Below, one piece after another: positions 53,018-64,000 of a stretch of DNA of 64,000 bases. This stretch comes from Poa pratensis. Taxonomy: Eukaryota > Streptophyta > Magnoliopsida > Poales > Poaceae. The first letter of the stretch is position 1. Every line of letters begins with the position of its first letter. Location of the stretch: the NCBI GenBank assembly GCA_947311845.1, contig CAMZMU010000040.1, positions 60,757,901-60,821,900 of the forward strand, in the 5' to 3' direction. Position numbers and translations under genes: made by a program. The notes beneath the pieces were generated by a model. That model made no database searches. It saw only the letters and a list, made by a program, of their open reading frames with translations, and was not told where the DNA came from.

Positions 53018-53339
53018 TATCTGTGATGTTTGATGGTCTTGATGCATGGTTATTTTTTGTCGTTGTAGCAGCTTCCGCTGTAGTATTGTAAAATATTTTG
53101 ACTTTCTATAGGCATGGACGAGGAGTATGTGAGATTATGTTGGCACAGTTCCTCAGTATAGTGATCTCTAGCCTCGTAGTTCAGCTTTTGCATTTAGTTT
53201 CATCCTTCATCATTTCTAAAATTGTAGGAGATGTTTATGATGGTACTATTGGTACCTGTAAAACTTGTTTCGCTTAGTGTCGTCATTCGGCTTCTAAGTA
53301 TGATTTAATCCTTTCTTGCATTGTATGAATGTGTTCTTG
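53018..53339 (+). other. 3' UTR and flank of gene D
   Basis: AT-rich sequence with loose similarity to 50080-50320. No separate gene is visible. Confidence 0.5.
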
Positions 53340-53354
53340 ACCTCTTGTTGTTCT

Positions 53355-53491
53355 TTTTTTTTTTGCGAACACGCAAAAGCTTTGCGTGCCATTTTCAATA
53401 GAAGAAAAGGATAGAGTCCAAATTACAGCGATTCCGGCATCGATGATGCGGTAACACATCCAAACAACAGGTCCTCACTAAGTGAGGAGGT
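53355..53491 (-). mobile_element. Short truncated LINE-type retroposon
   Basis: On the minus strand it ends TTTTGCGTGTTCGC plus a run of A, a LINE 3' end. It is flanked by ACCTCTTGTTGTTCT (53340-53354) and ACCTCTTGCTGTTCT (53492-53506), a 15-bp duplication with one mismatch. Only 137 bp remain. The homologous spot after copy G (about 50330) lacks it, so it arrived after that duplication. Confidence 0.8.
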
Positions 53492-53668
53492 ACCTCTTGC
53501 TGTTCTGGAATTGGCAAGTTTCAGCGAGCTATTGTTTGATCTCCTTCATTCGAGAATGTTTCTGGCTCATGCGCTTGTGGTTTTGTTTGATCTCTTTCAT
53601 TCGAAAATAAAACTTCACCAACCATACTTGTATAATGAATTTGGCATCGAGAATGCACGTTGTGCCCT

Positions 53669-54875
53669 TTAATTAACCAGGTGTTGTGAACAACAAAGCA
53701 TCTTCAGTTCTTGTAACAAGAGTGAAGAGTACTTTGAGTGCAGCTGGCCATACCAGTTTCTCTTGAACACAAGATCAGGGTCGGTGGAAGGATCCCACAC
53801 AGCATCTGCAGCGTCACCCAAGCCATGTACGCTCCAAGGCTGAGAATAATGGGCGTAGTACAGGCGGTTGCTGCTCCCACCCCATTTTTCCAGGCTCAAG
53901 CAAGAAAACGGCGGACTCCTCACGTCACCACCTACAAAGAGTGCCCTGTTGTCCAGCTGCTTCACCTCCACCCACTTTGCAGGCTTGGCTGACATGTCAA
54001 GGCGGTAGGGTTTATAGATGACAGGTGCTCCAAATGATAAGCTCACGTAATGGTCAACAATGAGAAGCATGTCACCGCAGGCTACAAGCCACGGTCTCAT
54101 ATATGGGCATTCATCCATGTCGTCCCACCACTCGGTTTCTATCTCCTGCAGGCCAAGCTGGGGGGCAAACTGTAGAGTGTAGATCCTCTGACCATAGTCC
54201 ATGGCGATGAACTGACCATTGAATTCCACAATCTGATCTATCCTTGCATCAGAAAGCTTGAGTTCAGACCAAGAGTCACTTCCGACCGGCCAATCAACAA
54301 GGAGGATTGGGTGCTGACAAGGAGATGGCAGTTGGGTGATGTAAGGGGAGCTGTCAGGGTGCCACCAAAGTAGAACTCCTCCTCAGAGTCACCACTGAAC
54401 GGGAGATTTGGAGGTGAAACCTCGGCACCAGTGAACACATCAACAATAAGACAATTTCCTTGGCGGCAGCAGATGAGATGTCCATACGAAGAGCCAGCAA
54501 ATAGCATCCTCTGAAATGTTTCTTGAGGAATCTGGCAGCGAAGGGCTCTATTCTGGTTGGCTATATCAATGACCTTACATGTGCGTAGCTTGTGACGACC
54601 ATTGGTAGATGGGAGATGGGGAGCTTTGACACGGATATTGGGTCGGACGAGGAGAGGCGGGAGTATGGTGCAGAAGGTTGATTTGGATGGGTATGACGAG
54701 AAGGCAGCACGCCAAGAACGACAGGTGCTAGCAAATGCAGTGAGGTGATAAAGGATCCCAACAGAGGAACAATGGAGTGAAGTAGGACATCTGGGAGGTC
54801 AGCCCAACCCTGGAGCCCCGCCACACCAGGGGAGGTAGATACACAGGGGTCAGACAATTTGCTTGGGCTCTGCAT
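53669..54875 (-). pseudogene. F-box/DUF295 gene copy E, two frameshifts, divergent
   Basis: From the ATG at 54875 (M-Q-S-P-S-K-L-S-D-P) an F-box (G-W-A-D-L-P-D-V-L-L-H-S) is followed by a frameshift near 54750 inside the F-box helix. The other frame continues with T-A-F-A-S-T-C-R-S-W-R-A-A-F and V-D-V-F-T-G-A. A second shift near 54290 separates S-P-N-C-H-L-L-V from S-D-S-W, then the DUF295-like C-terminus (D-M-S-A-K-P-A-K-W-V-E-V, S-L-E-K-W-G-G-S-S-N-R-L-Y-Y) runs to a stop at 53669. It is more diverged from C, D and F than they are from one another. Introns in place of the shifts seem unlikely because the paralogues have none there. Confidence 0.82.
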
Positions 54876-55731
54876 GATGGCAAAATATCTGCAGAACATC
54901 ACAAATACAAAGCAAAGATTAGTCAAATAAGATATGAGAAATACAGATGGCATGCTAGGGCCATGGAATAAAGCACATGTTATTCTATAGAATTTGTGTG
55001 TGCCTTATATGTCAAGAAACTTGGTATACACATGTGCAAGTAAGGAATTTGATTCAATTGATTTAGGCAGATAGTTCTCAGCACAAGACGATAACGTGCA
55101 CACAAAAGAACTTCTATTCGCAAATGCTACCTTGTCCTGCAGTTAAAACTTCTTTGTGACGGTGAAAAGTATGTGTATCTTCAGTACATGGTACTGAAAA
55201 GATGGCGGATGCTACAACATTTTTCCTGGTTGTACACAGTAAATAAAACCTCTGCACTTCTATATCTATTCTTAACAATGACCAATCAATACAGTTGAAT
55301 TTGCCCCCAAAAAAAGTTTAGGTAGTAGTCCATATGCATCGAAATTCTAAGGGTTTGTGCTTGGGTAAGTTTCGATACTCCTTTCCATCTGCAAATCATG
55401 CCGAGGTACGAGGTACACCCACACTAATTCCTGCTCAAAACCGCCAAGCCAATTCGTGCCACAGGGCTGACCCGCATGGCAAATCCCACCTAGCTAGGGT
55501 TCTAAGTCATAGTAGTATAGATAAATCTCTCACAGCAAAATCCAGTGAAAAATCTAGACCTAGCGAAGCAGCAAACACGATTCGATTCGTCCTTCCCAGC
55601 TCCCACGAGAACGATCTGTTGCAGCACGGACTAGTATAGTGCACAAACGACGCGTACACGAGAGGTGAAAGAGGAAAAATGTTAGGACAAACTGGGGTTC
55701 GGGGGAGGAGGAATAGGGGGAAAGCGCAGAC
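54876..55731 (-). other. Putative 5' UTR intron of copy E
   Basis: An acceptor-like GATGTTCTGCAG lies just upstream of the start codon on the minus strand. The donor side is at 55731 (CTCAAG/GTCTGCG). The sequence between is AT-rich without a gene. Confidence 0.45.
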
Positions 55732-55880
55732 CTTGAGGAGGATGCAGGCGTTGGCGACGTCGACGACGATGACGAAGCGGTGGGACTGATGCCGGCGTGC
55801 GTCTTCTCCGGCGGCGTCGTCGCTGGCGGCTCCCTTTCCTTTCCCTTCCCTTGCGCTTCCAGAACCCTCCCTATGCTGCT
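55732..55880 (-). other. Probable first (5' UTR) exon of copy E
   Basis: GC-rich segment ending CTCCTCAAG/GTCTGCG on the minus strand. It resembles the GC-rich exon at 59963-60075: both contain CCGCCGGAGAAGACG and both end in ...AAG before the donor. Translation through the junction to the F-box start would be out of frame, so it is probably untranslated. Confidence 0.5.
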
Positions 55881-56255
55881 CTCTCTCTCAATCTCTCACT
55901 TGCCGGGTGTTATATCGACGGCCTAACGTGGGCTTTTGTTTTTTTTGGAAGATCGTGGGCTTTTGTTGTGAGATCGCTTCTCGGGATGATAGTAAACTTC
56001 GTTGGGTTAGTCGTTGGGTTGGCCTGGACTTTTTCTACCACTTGATTATACAAAGCCCTAAAAAAAACTTTATTGTACAAAGGTAGTATACAAAAAAATA
56101 ACTTGAAGTAATTTAAAAAAATAAAAATAATAACTTGAAGTAGAAAGTAAACATCCAAAACTAGATGATCCTCTGGAATTTTTATTTCCTAAGATTGTAC
56201 TCTGCCACTTCACAATTATGCATGTTTTACCTTTTTTTTTTAACACATGTATCTA
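55881..56255. other. Spacer upstream of copy E
   Basis: AT-rich with no recognised gene. TA at 56254-56255 is the left duplication of the Stowaway element. Confidence 0.45.
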
Positions 56256-56379
56256 CTCTCTTCGTTCCAAAATATTTGACGTAGAATTTTCCAAAAACGG
56301 ATGTATCTACACACTGATACACGTCTAAATACATCTATATGTAAACAAAATTAAGTAAAGTATTGTGGAACAGAGGGAG
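56256..56379. mobile_element. Stowaway (Tc1/mariner) MITE
   Basis: It begins CTCTCTTCGTTCCAAAATAT and ends GTGGAACAGAGGGAG, degenerate forms of the Stowaway CTCCCTCCGTTCC terminus, flanked by TA on both sides (56254-56255 and 56380-56381). It is 124 bp and non-coding. Confidence 0.88.
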
Positions 56380-56650
56380 TAGATGCTTTTTTATGTGTAG
56401 TCCAATAAAATATCTAAAACATCTTACAATTGTGACGGATAGAGTACATATGATATGACAATTGTCGACTAATAAAGGTTGTTGTTAATGTAAAAACTAA
56501 AAAGATCCCCCAAGACAATCCTTCTAAATTGAATAAATAAGGCAGTGCTCGTTTGGTCGATGTTGCATCCCGAAAGAAGAGAACAAAGACAAGAGCAGCA
56601 ACTATGTTTCCTACACATGACTTTAGGGAATACTCCTCGTAAATGTTATC

Positions 56651-56881
56651 CTAGTAGCCACCACCCAACACAGCAGGATCTATGGGAGAAGAAGAATCGA
56701 TGGTGGTCGTGCCCTTATCTGTGCTGATGCGCAGGAATTGATCGGCATGCAATCCGGTCCATGTATACCCGTAGGAGGAACAACATGCACGCAAGACGAA
56801 GCCATCAGCAACAAGACCAACAAATGACGCCCGAACAATAGAACCGTAGAGCCCATGTCCGATGACACAATTACGCCACAT
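56651..56881 (-). other. Unassigned 76-residue frame
   Basis: A moderately GC-rich minus-strand frame (M-W-R-N-C-V-I-G-H-G) with a sensible Gly/Ser C-terminus (S-P-I-D-P-A-V-L-G-G-G-Y). I recognise no family. The surrounding 56500-57080 has higher GC than its neighbours and could be a gene or transposon fragment. Confidence is low. Confidence 0.2.
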
Positions 56882-57079
56882 GAAATGGTGTTGAATCTAG
56901 TGCACATTAGTCAACGATCACCGCCACCTCCATCGGAACGACACCACCGAAGTCGCTTGCATGGGAGGGGAGGGAGGATGGGGAGTGGATATGTCGGTGC
57001 CTCCCCTTTTCACCTGGAGAAGGGATGCAAGATGTTCAGCTACTTAGTACAAGAACACCAGGTCACCAGCTACTACTAG

Positions 57080-57873
57080 CCGAATTGGATCTTTTTCCCC
57101 AAAGAGGTGCGTAGGAACCAAAGGATTTCTACATGAAACTTATTCTATTTGCTACAAATTGCATTTCCATATAGGCTAAATATTGCGCCGTTTTTTGTCG
57201 TCTCGGGATCAATTGAGCTTGGGAGGCGAGCTCCGCCCATGCTTCGTTGAACGAACGAACAAACACCACATTCAAGCAGACAATTTCTCGTTTGAACATG
57301 AGAGAAGAACAGGCCAGCAAACAAATGTCGAAAGCATGAACAACATATGGATCATTTGATGTTCTCAGGTGCAAATTTTTTGTGCTCTCAACCTTTCTGC
57401 AACAACCAAGTAAACGTTGACAGGAAATAAACTTTTGCACTTCTGTTTCAGTGATTAAAGTCAAGCACATGGGAAAAAATGCATCATGCTGCTATCTTAT
57501 GAGTCACTGCAGTCTAGAGGCTTGTAACTTGTCAGTTCAAGCAGAGACAAGCAACCACATGTACATTTAGTATTTTTCAGCGAAAGTTCTTGACGGGAAA
57601 CCTAGCTTTAAGTTTCATTCATTTAGCCTGACACTAAATGAATCATCAAGAACTTATGTAACATAAGATGTATGCCCAACGGAGGTTACAGTTGGCTCTC
57701 TGGCCTCTGCTAAAATGAACAACACTCTGCAAAACTCCAGCAAACATTCCTCTAACTCAACAGCAAGTACACAAATGCATCATACTACTACTACCTTGCA
57801 AACTCTTACAGTGGAAGCTGCTACGGCGAGCAATAATAAACCATGCACCAAGGCTATCAGATCATCACGGACA
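57080..57873. other. Downstream flank of copy F
   Basis: AT-rich with no supported gene. An inverted repeat around CATTTAGCCTGACACTAAATG (57618-57638) is the only structure noticed. Confidence 0.4.
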
Positions 57874-59003
57874 TTAATAGAACATACTGGGCACGACCCA
57901 CATAGGTTGCATCATACTGCCACAATTTATGAGAATAAAGACTCCTGGAGTGGAGGCATCTCCTTGCAGTGGCTGGTTCAACTCAAATTCAATCCACTTC
58001 TTAGAATCATAGCAGTATATGCAGTTGCTCCTTCCTCCCCATCTTTCTGGGTTCATGCAACACAATGCTTGGCATCTCTGGTCGATGCTGATAAAGATCG
58101 CCCAATTCTCTAGCTTCTCCACCTTCACCCACTTTGCAGGTTCAGTCGATAAGTCGAGTCGAAAGGCCTCAAAGGCATCCCTGTAGATAAAGAAGATCGC
58201 AGACTACCAACCATGAGGAGCATGTCGCCACACGTGACAAGCCACGGGTGGGAAAGATGCCATTTGCTGGTCATGCTTCTATCCAGATCAACAACTATTT
58301 TTTGTATGCGAATCTGAGGCACCAAGTGCAGGATATAGAGCCTGCGATCATGATCCATGCCAAAGACCTGCCCTTTGAAGACCACAATCTGCTTAATTGT
58401 TCCATTGCGAGGAGAACGTCTCAACCAAGATTGACTACCAACACGCCAAAAGAAATTGTAGCCTCCAGCGTTGACCAGGAGATGTGAGTTGGGTGACGCA
58501 AGTGGAGCCGTGAGGGCAGCATAGTAGAGGACAACGTATCCGTCAACCGGTAGTTGTGGAGCTGAGACACTAACACCAGTGAAGACATCAACAACAAGAC
58601 ATGATCGTTGTTGGTTGGATAAGATGAGATGGCCATATGAAACAGCCCCAAAAGAAAAACTATCCAGAGAACTCGGTGAGGATTTTCTGTCACAGAAACC
58701 CGCAAATTTGGGAACTTGACAGCACATGTAGGTGTCTTGGTTGGCTAGATCAGTAATGTAGCATGAACGTTTAGGTACAAGACTGTTGCTAAATGCGTGA
58801 GGACGAGGAGAGCACACAGAGACATCAGGCTGGAGAAGGAGAGGTGGCAAGAGCGTCGATTTGGACGGGTATGAGGAGAAGAAAGCACGCCAAGAGGGGC
58901 AGGTGGCAGCAAAAGCAAGAAGGTCAGAGAAGGATCCCAACTGAGCAATAATGGAGTAAAGCAGGCCATCCGGTTGGTCGGCCCAACCTTGAAGCTCAGA
59001 CAT
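57874..59003 (-). pseudogene. F-box/DUF295 gene copy F, single-base frameshift
   Basis: From the ATG at 59003 (M-S-E-L-Q-G-W) the frame is open through the F-box (W-A-D-Q-P-D-G-L-L-Y-S, D-L-L-A-F-A-A-T-C-P-S-W), the middle region and V-A-C/V-T-C-G-D-M-L-L-M-V-G. Near 58178-58181 a run of C that should be four long has three, so the frame shifts. The remaining DUF295 part (E-A-F-R-L-D-L-S-T-E-P-A-K-W, N-P-E-R-W-G-G-R-S-N, M-W-V-V-P-S-M-F-Y) is open to a stop at 57874. Everything else is intact, so this is either a very recent loss, an allele, or a sequencing error in a homopolymer. An in-frame ATG at 59012 is a weaker start. Confidence 0.85.
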
Positions 59004-59962
59004 AGATAACACGTTACCAAAGCACCAGACCTTGGAGTTACAGGCGATCTCCCTGAAACAAATCCTGAAACGAAAGAAAAAGTACTAGAATAATGAACTG
59101 AATATTCAAAATGGTACTGTAATGAAGATTGAAGCAATACAGAGCAACAAGGAAAATGGCTAGTGCATGTGTGGTTCCTGAGATCCTACTTGTAGTTATA
59201 CGCAGAGATAACATATGTGCGCTCGATCAAAACATGAAAAACACTAGTGACACAATAACACCGGAAGAATATTGGCTCTGTATGGAATAGTCTCCTGCTG
59301 ACAACAACATCAATGATCAAACACGGTAAATACAGTATTAATAACATTGCCTCGGCCTATACTACTCTAACTGTCATATCCTGCAAATATCAGTGATTAC
59401 TTCAACGTGATGGACGGAACATATCATCCGATGAAATAAAAAAATCCATACAGCCATGCTTCCCATCACTTGGAAGTAAGAAGTATGTGCACAGTTGTTG
59501 TATTGCATGAGGAAACACCAACACAAAGTGGATAAATCTGACACCAAAAATAATTCTGTGTAAAAGTTGGAGTTAGACCCATCTTTATTTTTCGAACATG
59601 ATACTGAAACAGCGACGGTTTGTTCTACTTTTCCCCCTAGTACATACACCAGAGAAAACAACGACAGATCTATCTCTACTAATAATAGTTTCAAGTTCGA
59701 CTAACCAAACCTCACAGTCGAGATGCACACACAATGAACAAATCACATGCTGATTCCCATCCAGTCTAGGGTCCGTTCTACGACTTCCTAGTGTATCCAA
59801 ATCTAGCCCAAGAAAAATAGCTACGAGATATTCGAGTTATTCGCACGGGAATGGTTGCTCGACGGATTGTATGGAAAGCAAAGTTCTATATGTGCGAGAC
59901 GAATCAAGAAAACAAGAGAAATCAGGGTTCAGGAGGGTAGGGAGAGGGCGGGCGGAGCATGC
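59004..59962 (-). other. Putative 5' UTR intron of copy F
   Basis: The acceptor GATTTGTTTCAG on the minus strand (near 59053) matches those of C and D. The interior is AT-rich without a gene. Confidence 0.45.
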
Positions 59963-60075
59963 CTTGTAGAGAATGCGTGCGCTGGAGATCCTGGAGAAAA
60001 CGATGCGGTGGGCGGTGCCGGCGTCTTCTCCGGCGGTGTCGCCGCGGGCGGCTGGCTTGCGCTTCCGATTCCAGA
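59963..60075 (-). other. Probable first (5' UTR) exon of copy F
   Basis: GC-rich segment with CCGCCGGAGAAGACG, paralogous to 55732-55880, ending CTCTACAAG/GCATGC. The donor here is GC instead of GT, which is a usable but weaker site and may reduce splicing. Confidence 0.45.
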
Positions 60076-61969
60076 AAACGCCTTTCTCTCCCGAGTCCTC
60101 AGGGTTGTGGACTTCTCCACTATCAAGGGCCCAACATGAACATGGGCTTTTAGTATGCTTGCTTTGTTCGGCTAGTTGCTGATTTTTATTCTGCTAAAAA
60201 CAAAAAGTTGCTGATTTTTATCTTTTATTAAGTTCTAAAAAAATGTATTTTTTTTCTCTGGTTAGACTTAGAACCTGGAGAGTCTCAAGAGAAAAAAAAG
60301 ATTGATTATAAAAAAACAGACTTGGATTTTTTTTCTCTGAACTAGCTAGTTGGGAACTGGCATGCCTAGGTATAGTTGTTAACTTGTTACGATGACAATG
60401 AATATAATAGTAGTTTTTCTTGGCGACATTTACAAAGCATTTTCTTCCATGCAACCAGAAAGAGGCTAGCTTGGTTTAGCTAAATTCCATACAAGTTTAT
60501 TTCATATTTTTGCAGGAACTCAATGTCATACTATCTGTCATTCACTTGTTTACATATCGGGGTGGACATGGAGTCGTGGAGTGATGTCTATTGGTTCTTT
60601 ATATCCTGTAGTTAAAGATGTGGAGAAACCATCTACCAAATCTCCACAATTTATTGAGATATCAGTACACGTAGAGGTATGTTTTGGTTCAGCTAGATAT
60701 TAGGGTGTGCAAAGACTGAGAAAATGGTAGGAAGTCATTCAATTTTACTTTCGATTTTAGTAGATTAATTTGCAAGTGTTAGTGACTAATTAAATATGGG
60801 AGGAGTCGGGAATATGTATTGCACCTAATGCATTTATATCACTAATCTAATTATGCGGCCCGATCCGTGCTTGCTCGATGGTTAGAAAGAACCTTCATCG
60901 TTAAGAAGGAAGAGATCGCAGCGCTGCACTTGAAAATTTCACACAACTACTAGATCAAGGGGCATTTCTTACTATGCGATTACATGAAGATTGGATCCTT
61001 CTAGTGGAGTTTGTTTTCTACGTTTCTTATCGGGTAGTAGAAGCTTGTTGTGTCTAGGTTTTTTTTTTCACCTTTCTAATATGAGAAGGCATGCTTTCTG
61101 GCGCATTCTAGTGAAGAAAAATGTATCATACTTTTTCACTAATTCCTAGTTCAATAGAATAGTAGTAAACTGTTGAAAATTAGGGGTAAGCACAAAGCTT
61201 AGTGTTAAACTATTGTTAAATAGTTACTCTGAAATGGTTAAGAGGAAACACCCTTAATTACACGGCCTAGATGCCCCGATAATGGATTGGACAATCAACT
61301 TGGATTATCAAATATTTTGTGGATAGTAAATACAACTTATAGATCTCATCATATACATTTTCTTACACAAGTTTCAAAGTTAAGAGAGCTGGTTATGGAA
61401 CGTCTATCACCAGCTAGGGGGTGTGTTGTATGTCAGAGAAACCCGCGTATGCGGAGGCACTAGCCAATGCTCTCGGCCCGATCTGGTGTCCGATGAAAGG
61501 AATTGAATGTAAAGGATCTCGGGAATAATCTGGTGTCCGATTTAGGTTGGCGATGCGCGGTTCAATATCAATATATCAGTTTCACTTAGATTTTACTTTC
61601 GAAAATCAATTTGCTACACATTGAACCGTGAATTTTTTATTTCGAAATGGGGGCATACCACAGCCTCTGCATCAAAATGATGCATATGGCCGCTTTATTA
61701 ATTTATTGCAAAGTTTAAAACCAATGTGTTACAACTCACGGAACACAAAGGGTCAAAATATGTATCAACCAACGAAAAGGCTAAAAGACGTAGACTCATT
61801 GTGATATTCTATTATCAAAACGCCAGCTTGATCGGGTGTAAAATTCCTTGGCGACCATCTCCAGCGTGTTGCACCCAGTCCATTAATATACATTGAGCTG
61901 AATTGAGCGGCATATTAGCTAGCGCTTTATTAGATCCATTAATATAGGTTTAACTTATACATGAATTTA
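60076..61969. other. Intergenic AT-rich region
   Basis: No supported gene or RNA. It contains the first copy of a diverged repeat (from about 60650, see the repeat entry). Confidence 0.5.
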
Positions 61970-62333
61970 GGCCCCGTTTGGAACAAAGGAAAAATATAGG
62001 AATCTTGGAGGATAGGATTCCTATAGGAAACTATCCTATGGCACCGTTTGGAACAAAGGAATAGGAATGCTAGATTCCTTTGGAATTCCTATGGAATAGC
62101 TCATTTCATAGGAATTTCGGAGGAAAACAAACATGAGGTCTCACCTCATGTTGACCTCATGTTTTCATCTTCCCATGTCTATAATTCCTGTGTTTTTCCT
62201 GCATGACATCCAAACGACACTTTGGAAATTTTCCTGTGGTTTTACTTCCTATAGGAATGTAGAAAACATGACATCTCAATTCCTGCAATTTTCCTATTCC
62301 TACGTTTTTACTTCCTGTGTTCCAAACGGGGCC
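61970..62333. mobile_element. Tourist-like (PIF/Harbinger) MITE
   Basis: Terminal inverted repeats GGCCCCGTTTGGAACA, matched at both ends, are flanked by TTA (61967-61969 and 62334-62336), the usual Tourist duplication. It is 364 bp and non-coding. An internal partial repeat of the left end (CACCGTTTGGAACAAAGGAA) starts at about 62042. Confidence 0.9.
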
Positions 62334-62336
62334 TTA

Positions 62337-64000
62337 AAGGTGTCCAGACTATGTACTGCACCTATCGCTAACATAAGTCAAGGTTGCTGGGTCTGCATTC
62401 TCCAACAACTACCAATGAAAACTTTCAGATTATCCATTTCTACGCGGTCCTCAAGAAACCACCTACCAAGTATCCATACATTTTACTCTGGCGTACTAGT
62501 ATGAGATATTAATATGTCTCGAGGTATGTTTCACTTCATCTATATATTTGAGTGTGTGCATAGAGAAAAGGGTGGGTACGGTTTCACTTCGATTTCAGTT
62601 GATCAATCCGGTAGACAATAGTTCAATATTTTCAATCCAAAGTATTCCAGCGACTGGCCAAGAAATACCACAAATTTCTCCTTTCTCAGTTTTAGAAAAA
62701 AGAGGAACACACCTCTTTCTCCAATACTCCAAAAAAATCGGTAATTATAGAGATACTTTAGTTTTCAGAACTGCAATATTTATTAGAGCCTCATTGCAAG
62801 AAAAACAATATTAGAGCCAAACACCTCGAAGTATAGTAAACTATAGGATTGTTAGAACCGTATGGGAGAACTTACCAATACTACGCTGCCACACGTACCC
62901 TAAGGCCCCGATTGGTTCAGCGTTAAATAGTCAATATGACAGAAAAATTTCATGAACCAACTAAGATCACGCTAAAAATCTCGCGCACACGCGGGGGAGT
63001 TTCCGCTCCGTAATCTCAACCGACAACAAATCGGGCCATTAACATACAAACCATCCATTCTGAGGGCGGTTAGCTAGTGGTTATGAGATCGATTCATATG
63101 CTCCGTATATCTAACTGGACATGGAAGGAGTTGCACCATATGTACAATTATTGCACTAATGTAAGCATGCGGCTACACTTACTTTGTGGAGAGTGGCAGC
63201 CCGCGTCGCTGTACTTGGTTTTATTTATTTTCTCACCTTTGTGATTAAGGGAGTGCTTTCTCGCGCATTTCGGCAAATAAAAAATGTATTGGTATGACGT
63301 ACATGAACATCACTACGTGTTGGTTTGTTAATAAAAAGGTAAACGTCGGCGTGGATGATTGTTTGTTGAGAAAAAAGAGTGAACATCGGTTTGGATAAGA
63401 GGAAAGAGATGGTGCGGTGGAATTCTTTGTGTAATTAGATGGAAATGTGTAACGTGACACCATGAGAAGTGTGACACCACCTATCGAGTGTTAGTACTAA
63501 AGATTATAGCTACTGTAGCGCTTGGCGGCTCGGCGTGTAACTGTCACGGTTCGTTTAATTTAGTGGTAGATACATCCGATTTAGCGTCAATTAATATGGA
63601 ACGGAAAGAGTACCATAGTTCACACTGACGCACTATTACAAGATATCAATACACCCACAGGTACGTCTCAGGTCACCTATATGTTTGGTTATGTGCCGTG
63701 CCGAGACCGAGAAACATGTAGTAGTCATGCAGTTTGACTTGGATTTAGTAGATCAACACATAGCGTGAATTGTGCGGCAGGTTACCTAGATTAATTAGAT
63801 CCATTCATATATATAACTTAGACATGGAAGGTGTCAGGACTATGTATTGCCACCTGATGCACATATCTAGTGCTAACATAAGCATCAAGGAAAAAGTTTA
63901 TACGTGAAATGATATCAGTGGCGCACTAGCTTGCCCGTGCGTCGCTGATATTCTCTCTCCTCGTTTTGAGGATTTGGCAGAATATACCAGTGGCGCACGA
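62337..64000. other. Right end of window, no supported gene
   Basis: AT-rich sequence with short frames only. It includes a possible MITE (62904-63037) and the later copies of the diverged repeat. The last 100 bases carry GTGGCGCAC twice (about 63921 and 63989), possibly the edge of another transposon that continues beyond the window. Confidence 0.45.
62904..63037. mobile_element. Possible small MITE
   Basis: GGCCCCGATTGGTT at the left and AACAAATCGGGCC at the right form an imperfect inverted repeat 134 bp apart. No convincing target duplication was found, so this is tentative. Confidence 0.35.

Larger units (their letters stand above)
60650..63900 (+). repeat. Diverged direct repeats in the right flank
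   Basis: Similar short series recur: GATATCA-TACAC...AGGTATGT at about 60655, 62507 (degenerate) and 63640; TTTAGTAGAT[TC]AA soon after at about 60758, 62597 and 63747; ATGTA-TTGCACC/ACTGCACC near 60813, 62350, 63140 and 63850; and ATTCTAGTGAAGAAAAATGTAT versus ATTTCGGCAAATAAAAAATGTAT at about 61105 and 63270. The copies are too diverged to set borders by eye. They suggest an old tandem duplication or several copies of one transposon. Confidence 0.4.

Noticed and set aside
54238..54953. Introns in place of frameshifts in F-box copy E
   Set aside because: The paralogues are uninterrupted at these points and no paired donor and acceptor fit the phase changes.
60860..60930. Possible tRNA gene
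   Set aside because: A GATGGTT-like arm was noticed, but no cloverleaf, TTCGA box or acceptor stem can be built.

Overview
This window reads as an intergenic stretch of a large grass genome, most likely Triticeae (wheat, barley, Aegilops or a relative). The evidence is CACTA transposons that start CACTAGTAG, LTRs of the TGATACGTCTC type, Stowaway and Tourist MITEs, LINE 3' ends, deep nesting, and GC-rich host exons in AT-rich surroundings. I see no bacterial features. The species call is inference.

Layout. (1) 354-18757 is a complete CACTA element (CACTA-1) with 14-bp terminal inverted repeats and a GTT target duplication. It carries an open TNP2 transposase (859-4167), a frameshifted small gene (5175-5701) and a five-exon second gene (14511-18234) that ends in a Ulp1-type cysteine peptidase domain with its His, Asp and Cys present. 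A young gag/pol-less LTR retrotransposon (6421-13235, TSD TGCCC) sits between them. (2) 18758-22477 holds a remnant F-box gene, a decayed copia element and two non-autonomous hAT elements. (3) 22478-24453 is an F-box/DUF295 pseudogene split by a solo LTR. Its probable first exon now lies about 17 kb away, at 41347-41480. A Tip100-like hAT remnant (25093-41336) appears to have entered its first intron, and a second CACTA (CACTA-2, 26022-41086, TSD TGA) then landed inside that hAT. CACTA-2 has a broken transposase gene (30460-37180, interrupted by two solo LTRs), a broken second gene (38348-39703), an open small gene with an RNase H1 N-terminal domain (40271-40627) and a 3.4-kb LTR-like insertion. 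(4) 41839-45367 has a Mutator-type MITE and a larger Mutator-like element holding a solo LTR. (5) 45835-60075 is the gene-bearing part. It contains two intact F-box/DUF295 genes (45835-46983 minus; 51887-53017 plus), a copy one base short of intact (57874-59003 minus), a two-frameshift copy (53669-54875 minus) and a 3' fragment (50052-50520 plus), with LINE-type, Mutator-type and Stowaway insertions between them. (6) 60076-64000 has no gene I can support; it holds a Tourist MITE, a possible second MITE and diverged direct repeats.

How it fits together. The host content is one local family of F-box proteins, probably substrate adaptors of SCF ubiquitin ligases, that spread by tandem duplication and partly decayed. 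Nearly everything else is transposons whose target duplications give the order of insertion. Two patterns stand out. Both CACTA elements repeat their own subterminal motif internally, just before the second gene. CACTA-2 also has a near-identical foldback module in front of each of its two main genes.
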